Part shown: positions 1 through 11,286 of the stretch, one piece after another | How the letters are laid out: each line of letters begins with the position of its first letter | Position numbering within the stretch: the first letter of the stretch is position 1 | Assembly: GCA_947462335.1 (NCBI GenBank) | Contig: OX381721.1 | Coordinates: 434,001 to 498,000 of the forward strand | Direction of reading: 5' to 3' | Length of the DNA: 64,000 nt | Origin: Harmothoe impar | Lineage: Eukaryota; Annelida; Polychaeta; Phyllodocida; Polynoidae | The notes under the pieces: model-generated | Databases searched by the model: none | Seen by the model: the letters and a program-made list of their open reading frames with translations, nothing else | What the model was told of the DNA's origin: nothing | Program-made: the position numbers and the translations under genes

Positions 1-39
1 GGTGTGACCCCAGGTCAGCAGATGACCTGAGGTCACGCC
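1..39. repeat. imperfect inverted repeat (hairpin) at window edge
   Basis: The left arm (GGTGTGACCCCAGGTCA) and the right arm (TGACCTGAGGTCACGCC) are near-perfect reverse complements around a short centre. It may be the end of an element lying mostly outside the window. AGGTCA half-sites like those of nuclear receptors are a by-product of the same bases. Confidence 0.5.
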
Positions 40-65
40 TGTCAATCACATAAAAGTACAATTGC

Positions 66-660
66 CCTAATGGGGCACAATCATTGGTACCAGAAAGTAT
101 TTGACTATACCTACCCCCAGTATACAGGCCCTGGGGAATCTATTGGAACTATCGTCATGTTGCTAGGACCACTGTGTTACCTAGCAACAGCAATTCAAAA
201 CATTCCATGCCTAGCAACCGGCACAATAGGTGGGAATAGAAGGTATTTGACCATACCTACCCCCAGTATACAAGCCATGGGGATTCTAATGGAACTATTG
301 TCATGTTGCTAGGACCACTCTGTTACCTAGCAACAGCAATTCCAATCATTCCATGCCTAGCAACCGGCACAATAAGTGGGAATAGAAGGTATTTGACCGT
401 ACCTACCCCCGGTAAACAAGCCCTGGGGATTCTAATGGAACTATTGTCATGTTGCTATGACCACTCTGTTACCTAGCAACAGTAATTCCAAAAAACCTTG
501 CCTAGCAACTGGCATAATAGGTGGGAATAGAGGGTATTTGACCGTACCTACCCCCAGTATACAAGCCCTGGGGATTCTATTGAAATTATTGTTATGTAGC
601 TAGAACCATTCTGTTACAACAGCAATTCCAAACATTCCTTGCCTAGCAACTGGCACAATA
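66..660. repeat. tandem repeat, ~146 bp unit, about 4 copies
   Basis: The block GTATTTGACC...ACCTACCCCC recurs near 97, 242, 389 and 535, and CCTAGCAAC recurs near 210, 356, 501 and 643, giving a unit of about 146 bp. Each unit carries GTTGCTAGG and CCTAGCAAC as inverted half-sites about 20 bp apart, so single units can fold back. The short frame at 70-312 only reads through this repeat and is not regarded as a gene. Confidence 0.75.
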
Positions 661-1427
661 TCTGACCAACTGCCCTTACTTATTTGTCATCCCTCACTAC
701 TGTGGATGCCTTTAATTTCAGTTGATCACCATAATCTAAAGATTATATGGAGAGATCAAGCCAGAACCAAACACTTGTGGTTTAGGGCAATTCACTATGG
801 ATGCCTATGTTAGACTCATAATACAAGGCAAATATAAAGTCTTTGCATTCAACTGCATGCTAGGATGCCACTCTATGTCCTACATTATATTTCTGAAAAC
901 TTTACAATAAAATGCACTTTATACCTGATCAATACACAGGAAAATACTCAGAAATGAGTGTCTGACTTTAGGTAAAATTTGTGTCTGACTTTAGGTGAAA
1001 TTGCATGGTCTGTTTATTTTGACTATATATAAAGGAACATCTAACATAAAACTGTTCTTTTTATGATGATTTGCTTCAGAAGATGTAAGACGTTTCTCTA
1101 ATATCTACATTTATGATATATCTATGACTGTATACTCACAACAGGGAAATTAGTAAAGCTAATTTTACATTGGCTTCAATAATTCTTGCATGAAAATAAC
1201 AAAATATACCTTTAGGACACTGGCAAACGTATACAAACATATTTTATATTTGTCTTGCTTTCATAGTCATCAAGGAAAATACATGAACTCTTATTCTCTA
1301 CCACAAATTTTGCCAGGTTCCACATATTTCCTTACACATAATGAGGTCAAAAGTGTCTGACTTAAGGTGTGTGTCCATCTTTAGGTGAATCCACCCTATT
1401 CCTATTCCTATTATTTTCAAAGAAGAA
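661..1427. other. AT-rich non-coding stretch with a short repeated motif
   Basis: No convincing gene. The motif GTGTCTGACTTTAGGT occurs at 959 and 981, and degenerate forms recur at 1353 and 1371, so it exists as two spaced pairs. The remainder looks like ordinary AT-rich intergenic or decayed repeat DNA. Confidence 0.5.
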
Positions 1428-1599
1428 AACATGGCCGCCGTCAAGTAGTCCGGTGTCAGGGGAGCTCCACAAAATATCTGGAAATTACGAGGGCTCAAAT
1501 CTACCCAGACAAACAGAACCAAGGCTAAAAGGTGTGTAAGTACACAGAGCATAAAGACTTGTGAGAGCTAAACCTGCGCCACGACTCGGCAAAATCAAC

Positions 1600-3160
1600 A
1601 TGCCCGGGAAACCTAAACGCCGTCAAAAGTTCAAGACGCTGACAGCAGAGTCAACCACTAAGGACGTGGTAGAGGTTGTGACAGCACTGACACAGCACAT
1701 TCAAGCACTCGAAGCCTTCAAAGATGATATACGGGTCAAGATTAAAAGGGTAGAAGACAAAACCCTGGAAATTGAAGAAAAGATTGCGGTTGTAGCCAAT
1801 GATGGTAGGAAGACTGCAGAACTACTAATTCAATTGCAACTCGACATGCAACATGATAGAGAGCTGCTTCGGACGGACATTGGTCTGGTACAAGCGTCCC
1901 AGAAACAACATGGCGGCGCCATCCTCGCAACACGATTGACAACAACTTCTCTCGAGTCAAAAATTGAAAAATTTGAGGCCGAAGACAGAGAGAAGACCCT
2001 TATCATGGAGGGGTACCAGTAAGTAAGACCGAGAACTTGAGATTACTTATTGACGCCTTGTTTAGTGATCTAAAACTGACGTATGGCAATGAAAAGGTGG
2101 ATATGGTGTACAGGCTTGGGAAATATGACCCTGAAAAGGAGCGCCCAAGTTCAGTTGTACTAAAACTGAATCACAGAGGGATAAAGGGAGAAATATACAG
2201 GAACATCAAGAACCTAGGTGGAATTGATGACTGGATAGGTGTCTCTCTCCTTGATGAGTTAACCCCGGTGGAAAGAAAGCAGTTCTTGGAGCTTCGATTG
2301 CTCTACTACCTGGCGATAAGGTACAAAGTGAAGGATGTCCAGCTATGGCAAAGGGCACTCATTGTTGACAAACATTCATACCCACATAAGGATATCCCGA
2401 ATCTGCCCTGATGTCTGCAACCACGATCAAAACGGTAGATGGTTTGGCGTTTAAATCCGAGCATAATGTCTATAGTAATCTCTACCCGGTAGAGATTGAA
2501 TATGAGGGGGAGAAATTCTCCTCTGTGGAACAGGGCCTTCAATACCACGAAGGGAAAGAAGCTGAGGACAGTGCCACCATGTAGGATATCTTGGCAACAT
2601 CTGAGCCGTACCGTATCATGAACATTGGTAAGGGCATCAAAGCACTGAAAACATGGAATAAATCCTCATCCAAGATCCACTATAGCCTGCTCAAACTGAA
2701 ATTCACAGGTCCAAAGGAGAAATGGCTTACAAACACTGGAGATAAGCGATTCTATGAGTGCACATATCACCCTGTGTATGGGGCAGGAAGGCACCTCGGT
2801 AATGCTCACACTCTGAGCAACACGACAGTCAAAGGTGGTAACCTGATGGGGCTGATGCTTGAAATGCTAAGGACAGAGGTGAGAGCAGCGGCAGCAGCGT
2901 CAAAACCTACAGCTGAAACGCCAACAAGGACTGTACCTGTCACGCCCACTCCAGAAACACCAGCTGCAACTCCTGCTGCAAGTCCTGCTGCAAGTCCTGC
3001 TGCAAGTCCTGCTGCAAGTCCTGCTGCAAAAGCATCAAACGGTGATAAACAAGCTCCAAAAACCCCTGTAAGAAAGGCAGAAGAAGGAGAAACCACCCCG
3101 GGTGTGGTTGGTGGTGGAAGGTCACCAAAGCTAGATCTACTTGAAGAGGAAGAAGCCTAA
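1600..3160 (+). pseudogene. LINE ORF1 with C-terminal NADAR-like domain (outer copy, broken)
   Basis: The reading starts at ATG 1600 with a basic N-terminus, then a long charged coiled-coil region to about 2016. After a frameshift near 2016 comes an L1-ORF1-like RNA-binding core (2037-2405), similar over its length to the inner copy. A second frameshift near 2408 and an in-frame TAG at 2582-2584 interrupt the NADAR/YbiA-like part (2411-2860). There the order S-E-x-N-x-x-S-N-L-Y-P, then S-V-E-Q, then Y-H-P-V-Y-G-x-G matches the inner copy and the YbiA family. The tail is rich in Ala, Pro and Ser and ends acidic. In LINEs ORF1p binds element RNA. NADAR proteins act on ADP-ribose derivatives; the function here is inferred. 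Confidence 0.75.
2963..3028 (+). repeat. 12 bp coding minisatellite (PAAS repeat)
   Basis: The unit GCTGCAAGTCCT is repeated about five times head to tail, giving a Pro-Ala-Ala-Ser repeat in the ORF1 tail. The 12 bp period keeps the frame. The inner LINE copy has an Ala/Pro/Gln-rich tail but not this expansion, so it arose in this copy. Confidence 0.9.
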
Positions 3161-4026
3161 CACAGCCGTCCAACACAGACTCTATAGTGGCTATGTATCA
3201 TGTATTTCTGTAAACTGAACATTCAAAATTGGATACTAGAGGCTATTATATAATCTGAAAATGATTTTAATTTTAACCCAGAAATTTTAATCAAATAATT
3301 TATATGAATGATTAATATGTCATTAGTATTGTGAAAATGGAGCATTTAAAATCCCCATGTTCAGCCATTGTTGAGTATCATGAACATCCTGCTGTCTGTG
3401 TGTATTTGTATGTATATATGTTTATATTTGCTGGTTGGTCTGTCACTGGGTATGAATACATCTCATCCCCAAATGGGTGACATTCCATTAGTCCAAGGAA
3501 AAGAATTGAAAATAATTCACCGTAACGCTCAAAGCATTAGGAATAACGTAGTTAAACATAGATGAGGATTTTACTTTTGAAAAACATAATTTATATAGGG
3601 TAGACAGAGTCTAGACCTATGAACGCTGGTGGCCTGTGTCCATATGTGCACAAGTCTATATCCTGTTCCCCGGTAGCCTACTCCAACCTAAATAAGAGCG
3701 ACATTAATCTGGAGATACAATGGTTAAAAATTAACAAAGGTATGTTAAAGCAACTGGTGGTGGGAAATATTTATCGACCTCCTGAGGGAGATAAAGTGAC
3801 TTTTGTAAGTAATATACAAGACATGCTATGAAATAATGAAAATATTGAAAATATTGATGTTGCATTGGCTGGTGATTTCAATATTAATGTGTTACCCGAA
3901 AGTCCTATAAAACACATGATGTACTCAGCCATGGATGACTACAGTTTACGTCAACTTATACATGAGCAAAATCGTACTAAGGGTATAAAAAAATGTGTAC
4001 ATAGATCTTGTATTTACTAATATAAA

Positions 4027-4172
4027 ACATGTAACACAATCTTTTCTCATTCTCCCAAGCCTAATGTCTGGCCTCCCCTGGTGGTACCTGGTACTGGGAA
4101 GGCCATGCATCAAGCCCTCTCTTGTGGAGTTGAGTGGCTTCCCTTGAATGGCTCCCACATGTAACAGAATCT
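4027..4172. mobile_element. 114 bp short insertion with 16 bp target-site duplication
   Basis: A 114 bp segment (4043-4156) is bounded by ACATGTAACACAATCT (4027-4042) and ACATGTAACAGAATCT (4157-4172), which differ at one base. Taking out the segment and one flank restores the LINE endonuclease reading into the S-D-H-L motif. The long duplication suggests L1-type or other TPRT mobilisation of a SINE-like fragment. No poly-A tail or pol III boxes are evident. Confidence 0.7.
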
Positions 4173-4289
4173 GGAGTTGCTGTCTTAAATGTCAGTGACC
4201 ACTTACCGGTATACATATATTGAATATTAAAAAAATTGATCCTGAGCTCGAAAAGAAACACACAAAGCCATGGGAATTTGAAGGTGGTA

Positions 4290-4637
4290 TTAATCCTTTA
4301 AGGGCCGCTGCTGCCTCTGGGCAGCATCTAAAATACCCTTGAAAAACCGCTGCTGCCTCAAGGCAGCAAAATTGATACCCTAGGGCATCAATACCACTAA
4401 ATTACAGCTCCTTCTATGAAACAAAGAATAAGAATTTTTGAACCAATCCAAAAATGTTTAACATTAATACTACGTCCCCTTATCAAAAAGGTGCAAATTC
4501 TTCTTCAATACAAATTACTTCACTCCTTAGCCACGATCCCAGGGAGCACATACTTACAAAGTTGCATGTTCCTATGGCATAGGCCCGGTGGTTAAGTCCC
4601 AAACGACATAATTCAAGGCCAGCAGGGAAAGGGTTAA
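4290..4637. mobile_element. MITE-like insertion with TTAA flanks (piggyBac-type, tentative)
   Basis: A ~340 bp non-coding segment is flanked by TTAA at 4290-4293 and 4634-4637. The inner ends are imperfect inverted repeats: TCCTTTAAGGGCCGCTGCTG on the left, and CCCTTTCCCTGCTGGCC when the right end is reverse-complemented. TTAA duplication and C/G-rich termini are piggyBac-like. It interrupts the decayed ORF2. Internally, GCTGCTGCC and GGCAGCA repeats near 4308 and 4350 can pair. Confidence 0.5.
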
Positions 4638-5310
4638 TGAAAATATTATGGCGGACTTTGTTGTTGACGTGGAAACTGTAATTAAAATAACTAATGACAT
4701 TAGCAATAAAGAGTCCTCATCTATAGACAATATTTCAACCAAGGTATTTAAGGCGTCAGTCAGCTGTCTTCCAGAGAAACTAAAAAAATCTTTAAATTAT
4801 CCTTAAAAAATGCAAAAATTCCAATCTCTTGGAAAAAAGCTAAAGTAACCCCCCTGCCAAAATAAGGCGATTTAACCGATGTTTCTAATTATAGACCAAT
4901 AAGCCAACTGCCAATTCCCGGAAAAATTCTTGAACGAATAATGCATACACAAATTTCAAAGCATCTAGATATAAAAAACTAAAATCCAAGGCGGCTACCG
5001 TTAAAACTGTTTGACTTTACACACCATCAGTACTTTAACAAATGATATTTTAAAATATAGAAATTTAGGCCATAATACATTAGCTGCTTTCATAGATACA
5101 AAAAAAAATTTTGATTGCATGAATCACTTAATATTAATAAAAAAAACTTCAAAAAAATATGGTATCTCATTGGAAAACATGGCGGCAACGGGCTAAGACG
5201 GTGGAAAAGGCGCTCCGCATAATTTTGGACATTTACATACCAAAACAAAGTCGAAATTCAAAATTTCTTCAGCCCGCTGAATAATAACAACACATAGAAC
5301 CAACATAGCC

Positions 5311-6806
5311 ATGTCGAGAGGAGGGAGAGGAGCCAGAATGGATATACAGACGAGAAAACAACCGCCCCGAGGACAGCTCGACATGTTGACAGGGGACGCG
5401 TCCCCGGCTGAAGTCATAGCGGCAGTGAACCAGCTGTCACAACGTATGACAGTGGTTGAGACCTCAAATACCACTATACAAGGCACGCTGACAGAGATCA
5501 ACAAGACTTTACAAGGCCTAAATGATACCAATGTCACTACTCAGCAGACTATGACGAGTCTTTCTAAAAAAATGGATGGACATGATGAACGTCTGGAAGG
5601 CTTTCAGAACGCGTTGACAGAGACTGGAGCCACAATGAAAAAGATAAGTGACACCGCTATGGCCCAGACCAGAATGCTGACGGCACACGGTAACCGATTT
5701 GAAAAAATGGATTACCAAGACAAGCGTAAGGTAGTAATAATGGAAGGCTGCCCAGAGGATCAAGCCGAGAACCTACCAGTGATCATGGTACGTTTGTTTA
5801 AGGACGTTGGGTTGGATTGGTCTCAAGACGTATTAGACTCGGTGGAGAGGGTAGGACCGTACAGGCAGAACCAAGATGGTGGAAAGCGTAAACAAAAAGA
5901 CCGAGCGGTAAAAATCGTCTTCCTCAAACCCACAAATAAGTCTAAACTTATGAAGTCTCTCAAATTCTTAAAGAAGAAGCCCTATTGGTTTGGAGTATCA
6001 TTTGGGGATGAGCTGTCAGACACTGAACACAGGCAATTTCTTGATCTGAGGACTATGTATTTCTATGCCAGAGCGAAGGGCATGGAAGCCAAACTGCGAC
6101 AGAAATTCATCATCATCAACAAAGAAGCATATCCACACTATAGACTCAGAAACATGCCGTACCCTGAGCTAACGATGAAAAATGCCACGACAGTCGACAC
6201 ACCTGATGGTATCCTGTTCAGATCAGAGTATAATCCTTTTTCTAATCTCTACCCGTGAATTAAGGTAGAAGGAGAATGGTTTGAATCAGTGGAGCAGGCG
6301 TTCCAGTGTAGGAAAACCACTATTTGTGAAGACCCCAGAGCTTGGGAGGTGATCAAAGCGATGGACTGCCCGTATAAAATTATGAAGCAGGCAAAAAGGA
6401 TAGAGTCCAATGCAGAATGGGCTAGGCTAGCTGAAGGAGTACTCTACCAATGTAATAAGGCAAAATTCACCATTCCCGAGCTCCGAGAGCTGTTAAAAGA
6501 CACCAAGGGTAAAAGGATGTATGAGGCCAGTTATCACCCAGTTTGGGGATCAGGTTTCCACCTAGGACAAGGAGCAGAATGTAAACAGAACAACCTCAGG
6601 AATGAAAATGGACATGGCAGGGTACTAGAACGGGTGAGACGAGAAATCTATGCTGACGATGGACTGCCAGAACCAAAACTGAACGAAGCACCTGCAGCAG
6701 CAGCGCCCCCCCTCCTCTTCAAGTAGAACAACAAGACCAGCAAGATCAGCCGAACCAACCCGAAGCTGCAGCGCCTGCAGTAGAACAGGGTGAAGACCAA
6801 GGATAG
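5311..6806 (+). pseudogene. LINE ORF1p: coiled coil, RNA-binding core and NADAR/YbiA-like domain (inner copy)
   Basis: ATG 5311 lies in a good context (GCCATG). Residues 35-135 form a polar coiled-coil region. Residues 138-230 resemble the L1 ORF1 RRM (K-V-V-I-M-E-G, then F-L-K-P) and 231-280 its C-terminal domain. From residue 298 a NADAR/YbiA-like domain follows: F-R-S-E-Y-N-P-F-S-N-L-Y-P, I-K-V-E-G-x-W-F-x-S-V-E-Q-A-F-Q, A-K-F, then Y-E-A-S-Y-H-P-V-W-G-S-G and a final helix. These match the E. coli YbiA pattern in order and spacing. A TGA at 6256-6258 splits the domain. A shift in the C7 run (6706-6712) moves the natural acidic, Gln-rich tail into another frame ending at 6806. Known NADAR proteins process ADP-ribose derivatives; the role in a LINE is inference. 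Confidence 0.85.
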
Positions 6807-8453
6807 TTCCTTGGCACACGAGAATAACTGTGACAATTGGCTCCCATACTCGGCCAACCCTAACGCCTAGTGCTTCGTATCTACAGGTCCAGCTGTGTAA
6901 AATACATGTTTTAAGTTTATATTTTAATTAATTAAGTCATTTTCTACATTTCCTTTAAATATATTTCATCTGATCTCTTCCCAAAAATCACTTACAAAGG
7001 ATAAATGTTATAATTTTCTGTTTTACATAAACCATCCAAATATAATTACACGGGTCATCTACATATCGAAGCTAAGTCAAACTCCAGTAATACTAGTTGG
7101 AGCTGGGGGGGTATGGGGGTACAAATATAATTTGTCAAGAGATCTCTGAGCAATGTATCAGGTCTTGAACCTAAATCAAAAGTGAGCATTATGAAAATGT
7201 GTATATGAATTATAAATACTGTATGTGGTTTACTTCATCTGAATTTACCGGTAACATATATTTGACAGGTATGTATGATTGTAAATCGAATATTAATACT
7301 GTATGTGGTTTACTTCGTCTGAATTTACCAGTAACATATATTTGACAGCTTTGTATGATTGTAAATCGAATATAAATACTGTATGTGGTTTACTTCGTCT
7401 GAATTTACCGGTAACATATATTTGATTGCTATGTATGATTGTAAATCGTCCCCTCAGGGTGTCTTTAATTGCCACTTTTGTATCTGGATTTATTCTAAGT
7501 CAAAGGGTAGTTTATAGACTGTGACGTGTGTGATACAAAGGTTATTCTATATTGGAATATACCGGTAGTCAAAAATAAGGATGTGTACACGAAGCACAAA
7601 TGCAGTACGTGGCTTACTTTGCCTGAATTTACCGGTACTCGAGTATTTAAATTTATGAACATTATGAATATGTGTATACGAATATAAATATATAAAATGT
7701 GGTTTACTTAGTCTGAATTTACCAGCAACATATATTTGACTGCTATGTATGATTGTAAATCATCCCCTCAGGGTGTCTTTAATTTGCCAACTTTGTACCT
7801 GGATTTATTTCTTAGTCAAAGTTTTTTTTTATAGACTGTGACGTGTGTGATACAAAGGTTATTCTAAAATTAGAATATACCGGTAGTCAAAAATAGGTAT
7901 GTGGATATGTGTATGTATGTGGTTTACTTTGCCTGAATTTACCGGTACTATATATATATATGTGATTAGAATGTAAATCTTTTCATTTATGTGTGTAGTT
8001 GGAAATGTGTATATGGGCTATGTAAACTTTCTTGCACTTACCGGTATCCTTGTTTATTTAGTAAAGCTAACAGACGTAAACTACTTGCAATATATGGTTC
8101 TCTGATCTGAATTTAAAAATTTATAACTTGATCTTTTTTTTTTTCACTGGTTACATGCAAATATCGGCAACATGTAATAATTGACATGTATTGACATAAA
8201 ATGACATGGGTTGACATGAGATGACATGAGTTTATGGAAATTGCATACAGTACCGACCTAGGTCGATAAATTAAACAGGAGCTATGCCAAAATCTGCACG
8301 CCAGCTCATTGAATAACTGAGTATACACATGGGAGGCCACAAGTGCCGACTCCTGATGTGGGGGGGTAGGGGTTTTTTGGGGTTTATTTTTCTTTTCTTT
8401 TTTTGTCTCGTATGTGTAATAGTACTTGAAAAAATGTGGAACATCTGTTATAA
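6807..8453. other. inter-ORF region of the inner LINE, expanded by repeats
   Basis: No coding signal. In the outer copy ORF1 and ORF2 are only ~200-300 bp apart, but here about 1.65 kb separates them, mostly the tandem repeats listed separately. TTGACATG-like steps recur at 8190-8232. A G-rich then T-rich tract at 8359-8405 precedes the endonuclease frame. It could be a later insertion or an expanded spacer. Confidence 0.6.
7213..8046. repeat. 80 bp tandem repeat nested in a ~310 bp duplication
   Basis: GTATGTGGTTTACTTC starts units at 7221, 7301 and 7381, an exact 80 bp period. A longer block (about 7381-7590, containing CCCCTCAGGGTGTCTTTAAT and GACTGTGACGTGTGTGATAC) recurs diverged at about 7696-7900. 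Degenerate units continue to about 8046. Most units include the palindrome TACCGGTA. Confidence 0.85.
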
Positions 8454-11286
8454 GGCGAAGACGTAAATTTTAAAAAGGGGTTTTCTGTAGTCCATCTTAA
8501 TGCAAGAAGCATCAGAAATAAGATGACAAATCTAAAACTTGAGTTAGCTAATATAAATATAGATATAATACTATTTTCGGAGACATGGTTAAATGATACG
8601 GATGAGGATGGATTGTATACATTTCCACGTTATAGTTTTTTTAGACAAGATCGTATTAGTATTTACAGGGGAGGTGGCCTTTGTGCTCATGTAGATGAGG
8701 GAGTCTCCTGTTCAATAGATAAATTCAAGCATTTAAACAGATGTAATGAGAACATAGAGGTTCAATGGCTACTATCCGTCAAGGGTGAGTGTAAGAGGGC
8801 TCTAATATGTAATGTGTACAGACCGCCTTCTGGCTCGATACAAACTTTTTGTGACACTATGAGAGCCCTGCTATTACAAGTCGATGACCTCAGCATTTTT
8901 GATTCATTTATTCTAGGGGATTTTAATGTAAACGCGCTTAATGCCACAAATGAGAAGAATGTCTTAAACGAATGTATGGATCAATTTAACTTGACCCAAC
9001 TAGTACATGGTGTAACAACAACATCAGGAACTAATACATGTATAGATTTAATTTTTACAAATTGTACGAGAATTGTCTCCAGTGGTCCTTTAAATATCCA
9101 TTTAAGTGACCATTTACGTATTCACCTGATAAGGCAACATAATTATGTTAAACCTGTGTTTAGAAAATTTAAAGGTAGATCTTACAGGAATTTCAATATG
9201 GAGACGTACCTGGCTAGTCTAGAGGAATGTGACTGGACCTATTTTGAAAATTGTAATAATGCTTCGGAGTGTTGGGAAATATATGAAAATATGTTGAAAA
9301 GAATGTTGGATGTACAGTCTCCGGTTAGAGAGTTTAAAGTCAGAGACAAGCCTGACCCCTGGATTACAAATTATCTAATAGAAAGGATTGCTGATAAAAA
9401 TAACTTATTGAAGGAGGCAAGGCATTCTAAGCTCATATTAACATGGTATAGAGCAAGACGCTTGAGAAACACATTTAATTTGGAAATTGACGAAGCAAGA
9501 AATAAATATTTTTCTGAGCTAAGCCAGGCAATGCTAAATGATTCAAAAGGCTTTTGGGCAACCTTAAAAGAAATTCTACCTTCAAACAAATCAGGTTCTA
9601 AATTTATAAATTTAATTGATGATTTAGGTAATCAAATTTCTCAAGATAATACATCAGATTTTATAAATAGTTTTTTCGCAGAAATTGGTCCAAAACTAGC
9701 TCAAGCTCATCAAAAAGATTTGAATTCAATGGGACTAGATGCCTAGAAGATATGCCTGACGTCTCTTTCTCGGATGAGGATATAATTAACTGTGTTAAGA
9801 ATTTAGATGTCTCAAAATCATCTGCGCTTGATTATTTACCCACAAATATTTTTAAAAGGGCTGTTTTACATAATCCCTCACGCTTTATAAAAATTATAAA
9901 TTTGTGTGTTACTACATGTATGATTCCAAATAGCTGGAAAATCGCGACAGTGACCCCTCTACCCAAGGGGGGTGACTCCACTAACGTATCAAATCTAAGA
10001 CCAATTAGTGTCCTACCTGTGCCGGGTAAGGTTCTAGAGAGACTTTTACATACTGCTATCTCTGACCATTTAGATGCAAATAATATTTTGTCGCCTCATC
10101 AAGGCGGGTACCAAAAAGCTAAGTCAACTTTGGATTCTATTAGTAAACTGGTTGATAATGTACTTGAAAATAGAAACAAAGGTAATATAAGTATGGCTGC
10201 ATTTATAGATATAAAAAAAGCCTTTGATTCCGTAAATTATATTATATTAATTTCAAAATTAGAGCAGTATGGTATTAGAAATAGAACTTTAACTTTAATA
10301 GAAAACTATCTATCCCAGAGACAGCAGTGCATGGTAGCTAACAATGTCAGATCTAGTACCCTTCCTTTAACATGTGGCGTGCCTCAAGGCTCAATTTTGG
10401 GCCCCTTATTTTTTCTTTTATATATAAATGATTGTATAAATGTTGAGGATGACCACCAGACTATACTCTATGCTGATGACTCAGTCCTATATGTGTCAGG
10501 AAAATTGATACCAATATTAAATAATAGACTTTCGACCGCTTTAGACAAATTTTCGAACATATATATTTATATTAATAAACTAACGATAAATGAATCAAAA
10601 ACCAAAATTATGACCTTTGCCTCGAATATTAAATTGAAAAGACTAGAAAAAACAAAAATTGTAGTAAATCAGAAGGAGATAAAAAACGTGATTTCATATA
10701 AATTTCTGGGAGTCATCCTCGACGAGCAACTTAATTTTAATATGTATTTACGTAATATGATAAAGAACCTCAGATTCAAGTCAATATTGTTGTATAGGAC
10801 AAGACTGAGTATGGCCAAAGAAGCCAGATTGAGGGTTTACAAAAGTCATGTTTTGCCAGTTATTGACTATTGTGATGTATTGTACTCTCGATCCTTAGCT
10901 GGGACTCTTGAGGAGTTGCAGAGAGTCCAAAATAATTGCTTAAAAACCTGTCTATCGAAGCATATCTTGACACCAACTGAGGAGGTACACAAAGAGGCAA
11001 ATTTACCGGTACTAGCAAAAAGACGTCTTTATCATACTAAGCTATACGCTTATAAAAGGTCCAAAGAGGACAATTTTTAGAAAAAAAGACAAGAGTTACA
11101 AGGGCCAGTACAGCACCTTTGTTGAAGTATGATATCATACATAGTGCTTCATATGAAAATTCAGTGGGTGTATCATGTGCGCAAGTATTTAATGCTCTAT
11201 CTCCGGACTATAGAAATATCCAAGACTTCATTTCTTTTAAGCGTAAAGCTAAAGAAGAAATGCTGAATACTATACCGGTACTCTAA
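8454..11286 (+). pseudogene. LINE ORF2: AP endonuclease and reverse transcriptase (inner copy, two frameshifts)
   Basis: The open frame follows a TAA at 8451-8453. Conserved N-terminal residues (V-V-H-L-N-A-R-S-I-R-N-K) lie upstream of the first ATG at 8523, so the true start is lost or non-AUG. Endonuclease motifs in order: S-E-T-W-L, G-G-G-L, N-V-Y-R-P-P, G-D-F-N, T-C-I-D-L-I, and S-D-H. A frameshift near 9742 separates it from the RT: K-x-x-x-V-T-P-L-P, L-R-P-I-S, A-F-I-D-I-K-K-A-F-D, G-V-P-Q-G-S-I-L-G-P, L-Y-A-D-D, and F-L-G-V. A second shift near 11071-11090, in a T/A-run, moves the conserved C-terminal region (K-Y-D-I-I-H-S) to a frame ending at TAA 11284-11286. The enzyme would nick target DNA and copy element RNA. 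The motif set is CR1/L2-like. This copy is probably inactive. Confidence 0.9.

Larger units (their letters stand above)
1428..5175 (+). mobile_element. outer LINE (CR1/L2-like), left part, interrupted at 5175
   Basis: This is the 5' part of a non-LTR retrotransposon. It opens with ACATGGCCGCC, matching the start of the inner copy near 5178, followed by a coiled-coil ORF1 with a NADAR-like C-terminus, then endonuclease and N-terminal reverse transcriptase. The RT reading stops at about 5163-5175, where the inner LINE begins, and resumes at 11691. Many stops, frameshifts and two small insertions show this copy is dead and older than the inner one. The exact 5' boundary is inferred only from similarity between the two copies. 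Confidence 0.75.
3368..5175 (+). pseudogene. LINE ORF2 endonuclease and N-terminal reverse transcriptase (outer copy, broken)
   Basis: Fragments in several frames follow the order of the inner LINE ORF2. They include the endonuclease start (H-x-N-A-x-S-I-R-N near 3520), G-G-L-C-x-x-V near 3625, N-I-Y-R-P-P near 3770, an A-G-D-F-N motif near 3870, and S-D-H-L near 4192. The RT part begins after 4640 (W-K-K-A-K-V-T-P-L-P, N-Y-R-P-I-S) and reaches A-A-F-I-D near 5085. Stops and frameshifts are frequent. Part of the linker between endonuclease and RT is missing, and two small elements have inserted. Only about 200 to 300 bp separate it from ORF1, so ORF1-NADAR and ORF2 belong to one element. No active protein can be made. 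Confidence 0.8.
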
